Below the pieces are notes generated by a model. That model searched no databases. It was not told where the DNA came from and saw only the letters and a list, made by a program, of their open reading frames with translations. Positions 1-7,972 of a stretch of DNA of 64,000 nucleotides are shown here, one piece after another; the stretch's first letter is position 1; each line of letters opens with the position of its first letter. Made by a program: the position numbers and the translations under genes. The stretch comes from Desulfobacula sp. (GTDB taxonomy: Bacteria > Desulfobacterota > Desulfobacteria > Desulfobacterales > Desulfobacteraceae), in contig JAMPXP010000004.1 of NCBI GenBank assembly GCA_023701135.1, positions 62,001-126,000 on the forward strand, given 5' to 3'.

Positions 1-1404
1 CTGATGAAGATCGGACTTCACCCGGTGATTTACGAAGCCGGTCAAAATCCCGACGGCAGCCCCAGGATCGGGGGGAGGGCCTATACCTACCGGTTTCCCG
101 GAGATCCCAAAGCCCTGGCCGAGCTGGGCGCCATGCGGATTCCCCCTGTCCATGGGACCGTCTGCCAATATATGGAGCAATTCGGCATTGATTATGGAAC
201 CCCTTTCCCGGACCCGCTCGTTGTTCCCACCACCCTGTATGTCAAAGGGAAAAAATATTTTATCCCTTTGGGCGGCCCCTTGCCCGGCCCCATCCAAAAA
301 GCAAGCAATGCATGGAAAAAATTGATCGATCCCCTGGTGGAAACATGGGCCTCATCCCGGCCGGACCTGCGGGCCCGCCAATGGCAGGACTATGTGGAAC
401 GGTTTAAGGATATCAGTTTCTATGAAATCCTTAACCGGCAAGGGCTTTCAAAAACAGACATTGATCTGTTCGGTTCCCTCGGCATTGGCACGGGCGGATT
501 TGATTCCATGTTTCCCATCAGTTTTCTTGAAATTTTCAGGCTGGCGGCATTGAGATGGGAAACCGGCCAGCGCCTGGTCAAGGGCGGGGTCGGGCAGATT
601 CCTGAAGGCTTCTGGCATACCCCTTGCCCATGCCGCCATTTCGGAAATACAAGCCTAAAAGACCTTAACAAGGGGCAGCCCCTTGGTGCGGTAACGCAGA
701 TCCAGACCCGGCCCGGAGAAAAGATCGCCGTCACGGATATCAAAGGCCGGACGGAAACCTATGAGGCCGTGATCCTCACCTGTTCCCACAGGGCCCTGGA
801 AACCGGGATCAAAATCAGCCGGAACACCTTTTCCGACGAGGTCTGGACCGCCATACAGAATATCCATATGACCCGGTCCGGAAAAATTTTCATCCGGACC
901 CGCGAGGCCTTCTGGAAAGGCCATCCCCCGGAAACCACCCTGAACTGCACCATTACCGACGAAGCCGTCCGGGGCACCTATCTCTTTGATTTTGAGGATA
1001 CCGCATCCGGGGTCATCTGCCTGAGCTATACCTGGGAGGATGCCGCCACAAAATTACACGGGCTGGAGGAACAGGAACTTTTAGACAAAAGCCTGGATAT
1101 CCTGAAAACCATTTATGGCCGGGACCTGATCTCAGACCAGGTTGAAGAGGTCAAGACCATTTTCTGGGAGCATCAGAAAGGCTACCACGGGGCCTTCAAG
1201 CTCAATTACCCGGGTCAGTATGAAGATCAGAAGGCCTTGTTCCTGCAATCCCGGCCGGAATCCGATGAAAATGCCAACGGTGTTTTTTTGAGCGGGGAAT
1301 CCACCTCCTTTGCCGGGGGCTGGATTGAAGGCGCCCTGCAATCCGGACTGGATGCGGCCATGGCCGTGGTCCGAAAGCTGGGCGGGAAAATTTTTACACC
1401 CTGA
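1..1404 (+). CDS. Flavin-dependent amine oxidase, 5' end outside window
   Basis: FAD-dependent oxidoreductase of the flavin monoamine oxidase / tryptophan 2-monooxygenase type. The frame is open at base 1, and the first visible residues (LMKIGLHPVIYEA) are the second strand of the Rossmann fold, so the GxGxxG dinucleotide motif and start codon lie upstream of the window. The RIGGRAYTYRF segment fits the usual GGR FAD-contact motif. The C-terminus has the family's closing FAD motif around residues 430-450 (SGESTSFAGGWIEGALQSG). These enzymes oxidise an amine or amino acid with O2 or another acceptor; the substrate cannot be read from the sequence. It lies 50 bases upstream of a hydroxyacid dehydrogenase and a glycerate kinase on the same strand, suggesting a shared catabolic unit. 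Confidence 0.85.
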   Translation: MMKIGLHPVIYEAGQNPDGSPRIGGRAYTYRFPGDPKALAELGAMRIPPVHGTVCQYMEQFGIDYGTPFPDPLVVPTTLYVKGKKYFIPLGGPLPGPIQKASNAWKKLIDPLVETWASSRPDLRARQWQDYVERFKDISFYEILNRQGLSKTDIDLFGSLGIGTGGFDSMFPISFLEIFRLAALRWETGQRLVKGGVGQIPEGFWHTPCPCRHFGNTSLKDLNKGQPLGAVTQIQTRPGEKIAVTDIKGRTETYEAVILTCSHRALETGIKISRNTFSDEVWTAIQNIHMTRSGKIFIRTREAFWKGHPPETTLNCTITDEAVRGTYLFDFEDTASGVICLSYTWEDAATKLHGLEEQELLDKSLDILKTIYGRDLISDQVEEVKTIFWEHQKGYHGAFKLNYPGQYEDQKALFLQSRPESDENANGVFLSGESTSFAGGWIEGALQSGLDAAMAVVRKLGGKIFTP

Positions 1405-1454
1405 GACCTGCCCGCCGGACAGGGCCAAAAAAGAACCTCCAAAAAAAGGACCCT

Positions 1455-2438
1455 ATGAAAAAGAAAATTCTCATCACCCGGAAATACCCCGAGGCCGGGA
1501 TCAGTCTTTTGAGGGAACAGGGTTTTGACCTGACCCTCTGGGAAAAGGACAGGCCCATGACCCCCATGGAACTGGCGGACCTGGCCAAGGATCACCAGGC
1601 CCTGGTCTGCACCCTGACCGACCGGATCGACCGGGACTTCCTGGGAAAATGCCCCCATCTGGACATCATTTCCCAGTTTGCCGTGGGCTATGACAATATC
1701 GATATTGCCTCTGCCACACGCCTTCGCATTCCCGTGGGATATACGCCGGGGGCCATGACCGAGGCCACGGCAGACATCGCCTTCGGCCTCATGATTGCCG
1801 TGGCCAGAAAAATGTTTTTCATGCACAAGACCATTATCTCGGGCCAATGGGGATATTTCAATCCCACGGGTCACCTCGGCATGGAACTGACGGGCAAAAC
1901 CCTGGGGATATTCGGCCTGGGCCGCATCGGTTTCAGCCTGGCAAGACGCTGCAAGGCCGCCTATGGCATGAAGATCCTCTATCACAACCGGACCCGGAAC
2001 GCAGAGGCGGAACAGGCCCTTGGGGCAGGCTTTGTGGATTTTAACGATCTTCTGGCCCAAAGCGATATCCTGTCGGTTCATTGCGCTCTGACCCCGGAGA
2101 CAAGACAGATTTTCAACCAGGCCGCCTTCAAAAAAATGAAACCCTCTGCCATCTTCATCAACACGGCCAGGGGCCCGGTGCACCATGAAGGGGACCTGAT
2201 CGAGGCCCTCCGGGAGGGCCGTATCCGGGGGGCCGGACTGGATGTCACAGACCCTGAACCCATGAGGCCGGACAACCCCCTGCTCTCCATGGAAAATGCC
2301 TGTGTTCTTCCCCATGTGGGCTCCGCCACCATGGAAGCCCGGACCCAAATGTCCGTCCTGGCCGCCATGAATATCATTGAATTTTACAGGACCGGCAAAG
2401 TCCCCCATATCGTGAATCCCGAGGTCCTGAACCCATGA
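1455..2438 (+). CDS. D-2-hydroxyacid dehydrogenase (glyoxylate/hydroxypyruvate reductase type)
   Basis: NAD(P)-dependent reduction of a 2-keto acid, most likely glyoxylate or hydroxypyruvate to glycolate or D-glycerate. The 327-residue length is normal. The nucleotide-binding motif LGIFGLGRIG lies near residue 150. The catalytic Arg is in NTARGPVHHEGDL (about 235), the Glu is near DVTDPEP (about 265) and the His is in PHVGSAT (about 285). The ATG is preceded by AAAGGA at good spacing. The stop overlaps the next start by four bases (ATGA), so it is translationally coupled to a glycerate kinase. That neighbour makes hydroxypyruvate reductase the best guess; the family also contains phosphonate and formate dehydrogenases. 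Confidence 0.88.
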   Translation: MKKKILITRKYPEAGISLLREQGFDLTLWEKDRPMTPMELADLAKDHQALVCTLTDRIDRDFLGKCPHLDIISQFAVGYDNIDIASATRLRIPVGYTPGAMTEATADIAFGLMIAVARKMFFMHKTIISGQWGYFNPTGHLGMELTGKTLGIFGLGRIGFSLARRCKAAYGMKILYHNRTRNAEAEQALGAGFVDFNDLLAQSDILSVHCALTPETRQIFNQAAFKKMKPSAIFINTARGPVHHEGDLIEALREGRIRGAGLDVTDPEPMRPDNPLLSMENACVLPHVGSATMEARTQMSVLAAMNIIEFYRTGKVPHIVNPEVLNP

Positions 2439-3772
2439 AACAGGAGATTCTTGAACGCATGCGGCAGGAGGTCCGGGATATTTTTTACGAGGGCCTGGCT
2501 GCCGTTGACCCGGAGACCTGCATCCATCAATGCTGCTCAATTCAGGGTCCGATTCTGAAAATCGAGGGCAAGACCTATGACCTTGACCGGTTCACCAAAA
2601 TCCTCGTCCTGGGGGCGGGCAAGGCCGGGGCATCCATGGCCTTTGCCCTTGAATCCGTCCTGGGGGACCGGATCACGGCAGGGCTGGTCATTATCAAATA
2701 CGGCCATGCCAGACCCCTCAACCATATCACCCTGGCCGAGGCAGGCCACCCGGTGCCCGACGAAAACGGGCTCCGGGCCACGAAAAAACTGCTGGACCTG
2801 GCCCGGGAAGCAGACGAAAACACCCTGATCCTCTGTCTTATGTCGGGCGGCGGCTCCGCCCTCATGACCCTTCCGACGAAGGGCCTCAGCCTTTTGGACA
2901 AGCAGGTGACCACCCAACTGCTTCTGGACTGCGGGGCGTCCATCCATGAGATCAATACCATCAGAAAGCACCTGTCAGGGATCAAGGGAGGCCGGCTTGC
3001 CAAGGCCGCCGTCCCTGCCGTCCTGGCCTGCCTGGTCTTGTCCGATGTGGTGGGAGACAACCTGGACATCATTGCCTCGGGTCCTGCCGTGGCTGATCCG
3101 GGAACCTTCGGGCAATGCCTGGACATCATCCGGGCCAGGGGCCTTGCTCCGAAACTGCCCCCTGCTGTTCTGGAGCGCCTTGAAAGCGGAGCCCGGGGAC
3201 AGATCCCGGAAACCCCGAAAAAGGGGGACCCGGCCTTTGAAAAGGTTTCCCATTTCCTCATCGCCAATAATTCCCTGGCCCTTAGGGCGGCCCAAAAAAA
3301 AGCAGCGGCCCTGGGATACCACACCCTGGTCCTGCCTGCCCCGGTTGAAGGGGAAACCCGTGACGCCGCAACCCTTCACGCCGCTCTGGCAAGACAGATC
3401 CTTGCCGAGGGCAGGCCGATGAAACCGCCGGCCTGCATCCTGTCCAGCGGGGAAACCACGGTGACCCTTCAGGGAAAGGGCAAAGGGGGCCGGAACCAGG
3501 AATTTGCCCTGGCCTCGGCCATTGAGATCAAAGGCCTTGAACATGCCGTCATCCTGAGCGCCGGCACCGACGGCACCGACGGTCCCACGGATGCGGCAGG
3601 GGCCATCGCCGACGGGACAACGGCAGAGAGGGCGAACCGCCTGGGCCTTGTCCCGGAACACTTCCTTTCCAAAAACAATGCCTATCCTTTTTTCGAATCC
3701 CTTTCAGACCTGTTTAAAACCGGACCCACCCTCACCAACGTCATGGACCTGCATATTCTTCTCGTCCGGTAA
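2435..3772 (+). CDS. Glycerate 2-kinase (GckA/MOFRL family)
   Basis: Phosphorylates D-glycerate to 2-phosphoglycerate with ATP. The 445-residue protein has the N-terminal DUF4147-type Rossmann domain (LGAGKAGASMAFALE near residue 60, LMSGGGSALM near 145) and the C-terminal MOFRL domain (GKGKGGRNQEFALA near 350, SAGTDGTDGPTDAAGA near 375). It starts inside the stop of the dehydrogenase, so the two act in series: hydroxypyruvate to glycerate to 2-phosphoglycerate, feeding lower glycolysis. The gene ends 41 bases before a convergent diguanylate cyclase; I saw no convincing terminator hairpin between them. Confidence 0.9.
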   Translation: MKQEILERMRQEVRDIFYEGLAAVDPETCIHQCCSIQGPILKIEGKTYDLDRFTKILVLGAGKAGASMAFALESVLGDRITAGLVIIKYGHARPLNHITLAEAGHPVPDENGLRATKKLLDLAREADENTLILCLMSGGGSALMTLPTKGLSLLDKQVTTQLLLDCGASIHEINTIRKHLSGIKGGRLAKAAVPAVLACLVLSDVVGDNLDIIASGPAVADPGTFGQCLDIIRARGLAPKLPPAVLERLESGARGQIPETPKKGDPAFEKVSHFLIANNSLALRAAQKKAAALGYHTLVLPAPVEGETRDAATLHAALARQILAEGRPMKPPACILSSGETTVTLQGKGKGGRNQEFALASAIEIKGLEHAVILSAGTDGTDGPTDAAGAIADGTTAERANRLGLVPEHFLSKNNAYPFFESLSDLFKTGPTLTNVMDLHILLVR

Positions 3773-3813
3773 GAATCGGAGACCTGCCTGATGATTTTCA
3801 AGCCTTGCCGCCC

Positions 3814-4884
3814 TTATTCAACCCTGATTTTTACACAATTTTTTCCGGCTCTTTTAGCATCATACATGGCAGCATCGGCATTTTCAATAAGGGCTTTTAT
3901 ACCATTTGCTTGTGTCTGCCGATGGTCGAGCATTGCAAGCCCGATACTCACGGTCAGATTCAAATTATGGTGTTTGATGCCGCCTTTTTTATCCCTGACC
4001 ACAAAGGAATAACTGCTGATTTTTTTCCGGATGGTTTCTGCTATTTTAAAGGCCTCATTAATATCTACCACAGGTAATATAACAGCAAACTCCTCTCCGC
4101 CATACCGAACCGGAAAAAAAAAGATTCCATTGCTGCTCAATTCGTCATCACAAATAATTTGTATATTTTTTGAAACGATTCTGAGCGCTTGATCGCCAAT
4201 CGGATGTCCATATTGGTCATTGAATTGTTTAAAATCATCAATATCAATCATTAAAAGATTTAAACAGGTTTTTTCTTTTATGGACTGAGAGGCTTCGATG
4301 TCCAGTTGTTCATCAAAAAACCGCCGGTTATAAAGACCGGTTAAATGGTCGGTATTGCTCATTTGACCAAGCCTGATCAAATCTGTTTTGAACAGGTCCA
4401 TGGTTTTTTTGAATTTGGATTTTATCAATTTTATTTTATCGTCAATATTAAGATCAGACTCTATTAATATCACTGTCTCAGATTCAAGGGTCTTAATATT
4501 TTCCTGTTTTTCCATGGTCATTGATTTAAATTCATTTGTCAGCTCATAGAGTTCATCTACAACGACTTTCAGACGATCCTCACATGTGGCGGAAGAAGCG
4601 GAGTGATAGTCTTTGATCAGGTTAAAAATAGCTGTTTCTGAAAAATCTTTATTTTTTATATTTTCCAGGGCCCTTATCGCAACCGGTTCGAGAAAGGCTC
4701 TTGGTATTCTTTGATTCAGATTGGGATTTGAATTGATTCGAACATCAAAAATCATCCTGTAAATGGTTCTCCAACAGTTTTCTTTGGGAATCCCTACCTC
4801 ATCAAATAAAATGAAAAGCTCGTTTTTTGATATTTTTGTTTTATTATAAAACAGTTGATGAAGTGCTTTAAAAGAATCATTCAT
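3814..4884 (-). CDS. Diguanylate cyclase with novel N-terminal region (GGDEF)
   Basis: Makes the second messenger cyclic di-GMP from two GTP. The C-terminal half (about residues 185-355) is a GGDEF domain with DHLTGLYNRRFFDE, the metal-binding LMIDIDDFKQFND and an intact active-site RYGGEEFAV. No RxxD inhibitory I-site is seen at the usual position. The N-terminal ~180 residues are helical, look cytoplasmic and match nothing I recognise; they resemble the undescribed N-termini of some TackOD1/GGDEF-type proteins only in general character. The ATG at 4884 has AGGA at six bases; a TTG at 4899 would add five residues. Codon use and base composition are clearly AT-richer than all neighbours, so recent acquisition is possible. 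Confidence 0.88.
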   Translation of the reverse strand: MNDSFKALHQLFYNKTKISKNELFILFDEVGIPKENCWRTIYRMIFDVRINSNPNLNQRIPRAFLEPVAIRALENIKNKDFSETAIFNLIKDYHSASSATCEDRLKVVVDELYELTNEFKSMTMEKQENIKTLESETVILIESDLNIDDKIKLIKSKFKKTMDLFKTDLIRLGQMSNTDHLTGLYNRRFFDEQLDIEASQSIKEKTCLNLLMIDIDDFKQFNDQYGHPIGDQALRIVSKNIQIICDDELSSNGIFFFPVRYGGEEFAVILPVVDINEAFKIAETIRKKISSYSFVVRDKKGGIKHHNLNLTVSIGLAMLDHRQTQANGIKALIENADAAMYDAKRAGKNCVKIRVE

Positions 4885-4914
4885 AAAAAATCCTGTCAAC
4901 TCTATCGGGTTCTA

Positions 4915-5007
4915 TTAATCCGTTTCCGTCATGGAGATCTCATTCAGGATATTGTTTTTTGCACATTCCCGGCAAATACTCATCATTGCAGGCTTATTTT
5001 CCCACAT
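4915..5007 (-). CDS. Possible 30-residue leader ORF with a CxxC motif
   Basis: A short frame reads MWENKPAMMSICRECAK and ends at TAA 30 bases upstream of the diguanylate cyclase start. It has a GGGGAA ribosome site (5016-5021) at eight bases and a TATAAT hexamer (5034-5039) placed to give a short 5' leader. The CREC motif recalls the CQDCAK half of the CxxC module found in three proteins further right, but the match is too short to prove kinship. It could be a leader peptide, a small protein or chance. Confidence 0.35.
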   Translation of the reverse strand: MWENKPAMMSICRECAKNNILNEISMTETD

Positions 5008-5033
5008 CCAAAAAATTCCCCGGTAAAAGGCTA

Positions 5034-5039
5034 ATTATA
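5034..5039 (-). promoter_or_regulatory. Candidate -10 box for leader ORF and diguanylate cyclase
   Basis: A perfect TATAAT on the minus strand, about 27 bases before the leader ORF start. No good -35 hexamer stands 16-18 bases upstream, but the flank is A/T-rich. Position is sensible; function is inferred. Confidence 0.35.
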
Positions 5040-5229
5040 GATAACAAACACAGCTTGTATTTTTTTGAAGCGTGTGAAAAATAATTATGTCAGTTGGGAA
5101 AAAAACGCAATGATAAAAATCTCAAATCACACGATTCGATATTCAAGGGAGTATCCGATTTTAGATCAGAAATCTAATTTTTGAATTTCGTTTGCCGGTC
5201 TTTAACAAGGCCTTTACAAGCCCTGAACA
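5040..5229. other. AT-rich intergenic stretch, no gene seen
   Basis: About 190 bases between the candidate promoter of the diguanylate cyclase and the end of the dehalogenase-like gene. It is A/T-rich with stops in all frames. I see no RNA gene, clear terminator or repeat in it. Confidence 0.5.
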
Positions 5230-6399
5230 CTATTTCATCTCCCGGTTTTTCGGAATGGTCAGGATGCCGTCGCCGTTCTCATCTTCAAGATCAAACCACC
5301 ATTTGTTCCGGTCGTCGGGTTTGCCGTAGCCCATGAGATCGTCTCCCAGGATGCCGAATCGTCTGGCCGGCCCCACATGCCGCATGGTCCAGTTGACGGC
5401 CCGGTGAAAAGGCGTATAGGGTTTGCTCCAGGGGCAGACCTTGATGCAGGTGCCGCACCCGGAGCCATGCTGGTTACCCACCCGCATGGTCGTGCATTTC
5501 CGGATATCCAGGGGCCATTTTTCATAGCCGTTGAACATGACCTTTCCGCCATGGCTGATGGCGCCGGAGGGGCATTCCCGGGCGCATTTCTTACAGGTCG
5601 AACAAAACTCCTGGAGACCGAAATCAATGGGCTTGTCCGGTTCCATGGGCAGATCCGTGGTCACCACGGCCGCCTTGAACCGGGGCCCCAGGAACGGATG
5701 CAGCACCGTATCCCCCATGCGGCTTAATTCCCCCAGCCCGGCCCAGAGCAGCACCGGCGGCACCACAATATCATAATAGGGCGCATAATGGGCCTTGGCG
5801 GAATACCCGAGGCGCCGGATATATTCGGCCAGGGTAATGGCGATGAATCCTGAGGTGGCATAGGCCATCATGCTCATGGAATTGGAAATCCAGTCACTGC
5901 CGGAAAAGGCCTGGTTGGTCCGGTCATCCTGGTCGATGAGCACGGCCACGGCATATTTGTGGCCGAGTTCCAGAGGCACTTCTCCGGCGGCCATGTTCTT
6001 GAAACTGAATTTATGGCTGTAAACTGAATAGGCCGGCAGTTCACACACGCCAACGGCATCGGCCCTTAAAAAATAAGCGGTCTCCTTGATGTGCCGGGCA
6101 ACGGCAGCCGGGTCATCCGGAATCGGGGCTGTTTTCCCGGCCGGCTTCCCGTCCCGGAAGGGCATCATATTGTCCCTCATCCAGGCAATGGCCCCGGAAA
6201 GGGGGTGCTTGGGAACAAAGCGCCGGAATTCTTTTTGGAGCCTTTCCCCGTAATCTCCGGCCGCAGCCTTGCAGAAACCGGCTTCCCGCTCCCTGACCCG
6301 CTGAATTTCCGTTTCATTGATCTGTGTCGTGGGCCTGTCCACCCGTTTGATCCTGTCCATGGGAAAGGTTTCCCAGTCCCGTTTCAGATATCCGCTCAT
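5230..6399 (-). CDS. Cytoplasmic reductive dehalogenase homologue (corrinoid/two 4Fe-4S)
   Basis: Homologue of RdhA reductive dehalogenases, which remove halogen from organohalides using a corrinoid and two [4Fe-4S] clusters. The first cluster is CX2CX2CX3CP at Cys266/269/272/276; the second is CX12CX2CX3CP at Cys302/315/318/322, the arrangement typical of RdhA. The signature GLGELSRMGDTVLHPFLGPR lies at about 221-240. The 389 residues start without any twin-arginine signal, and no membrane-anchor gene (rdhB) is adjacent, so it should be cytosolic and non-respiratory. It is divergent from a LysR regulator, and an acyl-CoA synthetase lies nearby. Substrate unknown; the related QueG epoxyqueuosine reductase family is an alternative but lacks this signature. 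Confidence 0.82.
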   Translation of the reverse strand: MSGYLKRDWETFPMDRIKRVDRPTTQINETEIQRVREREAGFCKAAAGDYGERLQKEFRRFVPKHPLSGAIAWMRDNMMPFRDGKPAGKTAPIPDDPAAVARHIKETAYFLRADAVGVCELPAYSVYSHKFSFKNMAAGEVPLELGHKYAVAVLIDQDDRTNQAFSGSDWISNSMSMMAYATSGFIAITLAEYIRRLGYSAKAHYAPYYDIVVPPVLLWAGLGELSRMGDTVLHPFLGPRFKAAVVTTDLPMEPDKPIDFGLQEFCSTCKKCARECPSGAISHGGKVMFNGYEKWPLDIRKCTTMRVGNQHGSGCGTCIKVCPWSKPYTPFHRAVNWTMRHVGPARRFGILGDDLMGYGKPDDRNKWWFDLEDENGDGILTIPKNREMK

Positions 6400-6478
6400 G
6401 TTGTCTTTAATCCTTAAATTTGAATCTCAACCTTTGGCTGTTTACAATCCGGAATGAAAATAGTAGAAATTGACGGAT

Positions 6479-6489
6479 TCATCAAATGA
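6479..6489. promoter_or_regulatory. Candidate LysR operator (TCAT-N3-ATGA)
   Basis: An inverted repeat TCATCAAATGA lies in the 112-base divergent gap between the dehalogenase homologue and the LysR gene, and a second small ATG-N4-CAT palindrome follows at 6491-6500. LysR regulators usually bind such imperfect dyads in their divergent promoter, so this is a fair candidate for autoregulation and control of the dehalogenase-like gene. A TTGACG hexamer at 6470-6475 overlaps the region but has no well-spaced -10. Confidence 0.3.
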
Positions 6490-6511
6490 TATGTTTTCAT
6501 AAAGGTTATGC

Positions 6512-7456
6512 GTGAAAATGGATATCCGGAACCTGGATCTCAATCTTTTAAAAACCCTTCATGTGCTTCTGGAAGAACTGAATGTCGGCCGGGCGGCCCT
6601 TCGCCTGTCCCTGAGCCAGTCTGCCGTGAGCCACGCCCTGTCAAAGCTCAGAATCCATTTTAATGATCCTTTGCTCATTAAAATCAAGGACGGCATGGCG
6701 CCCACGGCCCTGGCCCAGGAACTCAAAATCCCGCTTTCCGGCATCATGGAGCAGATCAGGGATCTGACCCATGAAGAAGAAATTGACCCGGCCGTTGAAA
6801 AAATGACTTTCAGAATTTCAGCAAGCGATTACGGGGCCGGTATCATCCTTCCCCGCCTCATGGAAAAAATGTCGGTGTCAGCCCCCCACTGCTCCATAGA
6901 CTGCAGCCTTGTCTCGGACCACCTGGAGCATGATTTGAGACTGGGCCGCATCGATCTTGCCTTTGGCGGGTACAAACCCTTTGACCATTACAGTTATGAA
7001 ACCCTCTTTGATGACCGGTATGTGGGGGTGGTCCGGTCCGGGCATCCCCTCCTGGACCGGGAGATTCAAAAGGAGACCATTACGGCCTTTCCCCATGCCT
7101 ATATCGCCGTCTCCGCCAATACCCGGAGAAAGGATGAACTCTATAAATCCCTGGGAATCAACAGCGGCCATGTCCTCCTGCGGGAGCCCTATTTTCTGGC
7201 AGCCCCGCTCATCGTGGAAAAAAGCGACCTCATCCTCATCATGCCGGAAATGGGGGCCAAGGTCATGGCCCGAATCATCGACGTCACCCTTTTTGATCTG
7301 CCGACGGAAATCCGGACCTTTCCCTTTATCCAGGTCTGGCACCGGCGGCGGGACAATGATAAGATGCACCAGTGGTTCAGAAGCGAGGTCAAGGACGTGT
7401 GCGGCAATATCAAACATTTTTTAAACCCCCCAATAACCGTTTCAAAAAAAGGATGA
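6512..7456 (+). CDS. LysR-family transcriptional regulator
   Basis: A DNA-binding regulator that senses a small ligand through a periplasmic-binding-protein-like domain. The N-terminal winged helix (about residues 5-65) has LDLNLLKTLHVLLEELNVGRAA and SQSAVSHALSKLR; the remainder is the effector domain. The GTG at 6512 sits six bases after AAAGG; the ATG two codons later is the alternative. It is divergent from the reductive-dehalogenase homologue and likely controls it. The next gene starts three bases after its stop with good ribosome-binding bases inside the end of this gene, so the two are cotranscribed. Confidence 0.9.
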   Translation: MKMDIRNLDLNLLKTLHVLLEELNVGRAALRLSLSQSAVSHALSKLRIHFNDPLLIKIKDGMAPTALAQELKIPLSGIMEQIRDLTHEEEIDPAVEKMTFRISASDYGAGIILPRLMEKMSVSAPHCSIDCSLVSDHLEHDLRLGRIDLAFGGYKPFDHYSYETLFDDRYVGVVRSGHPLLDREIQKETITAFPHAYIAVSANTRRKDELYKSLGINSGHVLLREPYFLAAPLIVEKSDLILIMPEMGAKVMARIIDVTLFDLPTEIRTFPFIQVWHRRRDNDKMHQWFRSEVKDVCGNIKHFLNPPITVSKKG

Positions 7457-7459
7457 CCC

Positions 7460-7972
7460 ATGCATTTGGATGTGTTTGAAGACATGAACAAAAAGGAACT
7501 CAAGGCCTATATTGAATTTCTCCTCTGGAATTACCGGGTCATGGATGCCTTCTGGTTCATTAAAATCACCGATGCCTTTGACCAGGCAACGGCTGAAAAA
7601 CTCAATGAAGAAGTCTGGGACAGGGTGGCGGGTTACGCGGCCAAGGACCTGAAGGAAAAATTCAATATCACGGAAACCGGGCTTCCCGCCTTTGTCAAGG
7701 CCTTAAAGCTCTTCCCCTGGTGCATCCATGTGGGCTATCGGTTTGAGGAAAAAGCCGATGAGGTCATCCTGACGGTGCCCTCCTGCCCCACCCAGGAAGC
7801 CCGCCTCAAGCGGGGCCAGGACGAATATGTCTGCAAGCATATGCACATGAAGGAATTTGAGAGCTTTGCCCGGGTCATTGACCCACGCATCACCGTGGAA
7901 TGCCTCTTTGCCCCGCCGGACCCTCATCCCGAAAACCTGTTCTGCAAATGGCGGTTTTTTCTTAAGGATTAG
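7460..7972 (+). CDS. DUF6125 / ATC-hydrolase-like small protein
   Basis: A 170-residue cytoplasmic protein of the DUF6125 type. The C-terminal part has a pattern CP..EAR..G..EYVCK.MH that resembles the L-2-amino-thiazoline-4-carboxylate hydrolase fold, including a late cysteine near residue 162 (LFCKWRFF). No function is established. It is coupled to the LysR gene (AAAGGA six bases before the ATG) and converges on an acyl-CoA synthetase, with the two stop codons overlapping by four bases. The gene at 9590-10048, on the other side of that synthetase, looks like a distant relative. Confidence 0.7.
   Translation: MHLDVFEDMNKKELKAYIEFLLWNYRVMDAFWFIKITDAFDQATAEKLNEEVWDRVAGYAAKDLKEKFNITETGLPAFVKALKLFPWCIHVGYRFEEKADEVILTVPSCPTQEARLKRGQDEYVCKHMHMKEFESFARVIDPRITVECLFAPPDPHPENLFCKWRFFLKD

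Noticed and set aside
1227-2540. 437-codon open frame on the minus strand
   Set aside because: It is the antisense of the amine oxidase and the hydroxyacid dehydrogenase, rich in Gly/Pro/His/Arg as expected from GC-biased third positions, and matches no protein family.
3791-4077. Two short plus-strand frames
   Set aside because: Antisense of the GGDEF domain end; no family match.
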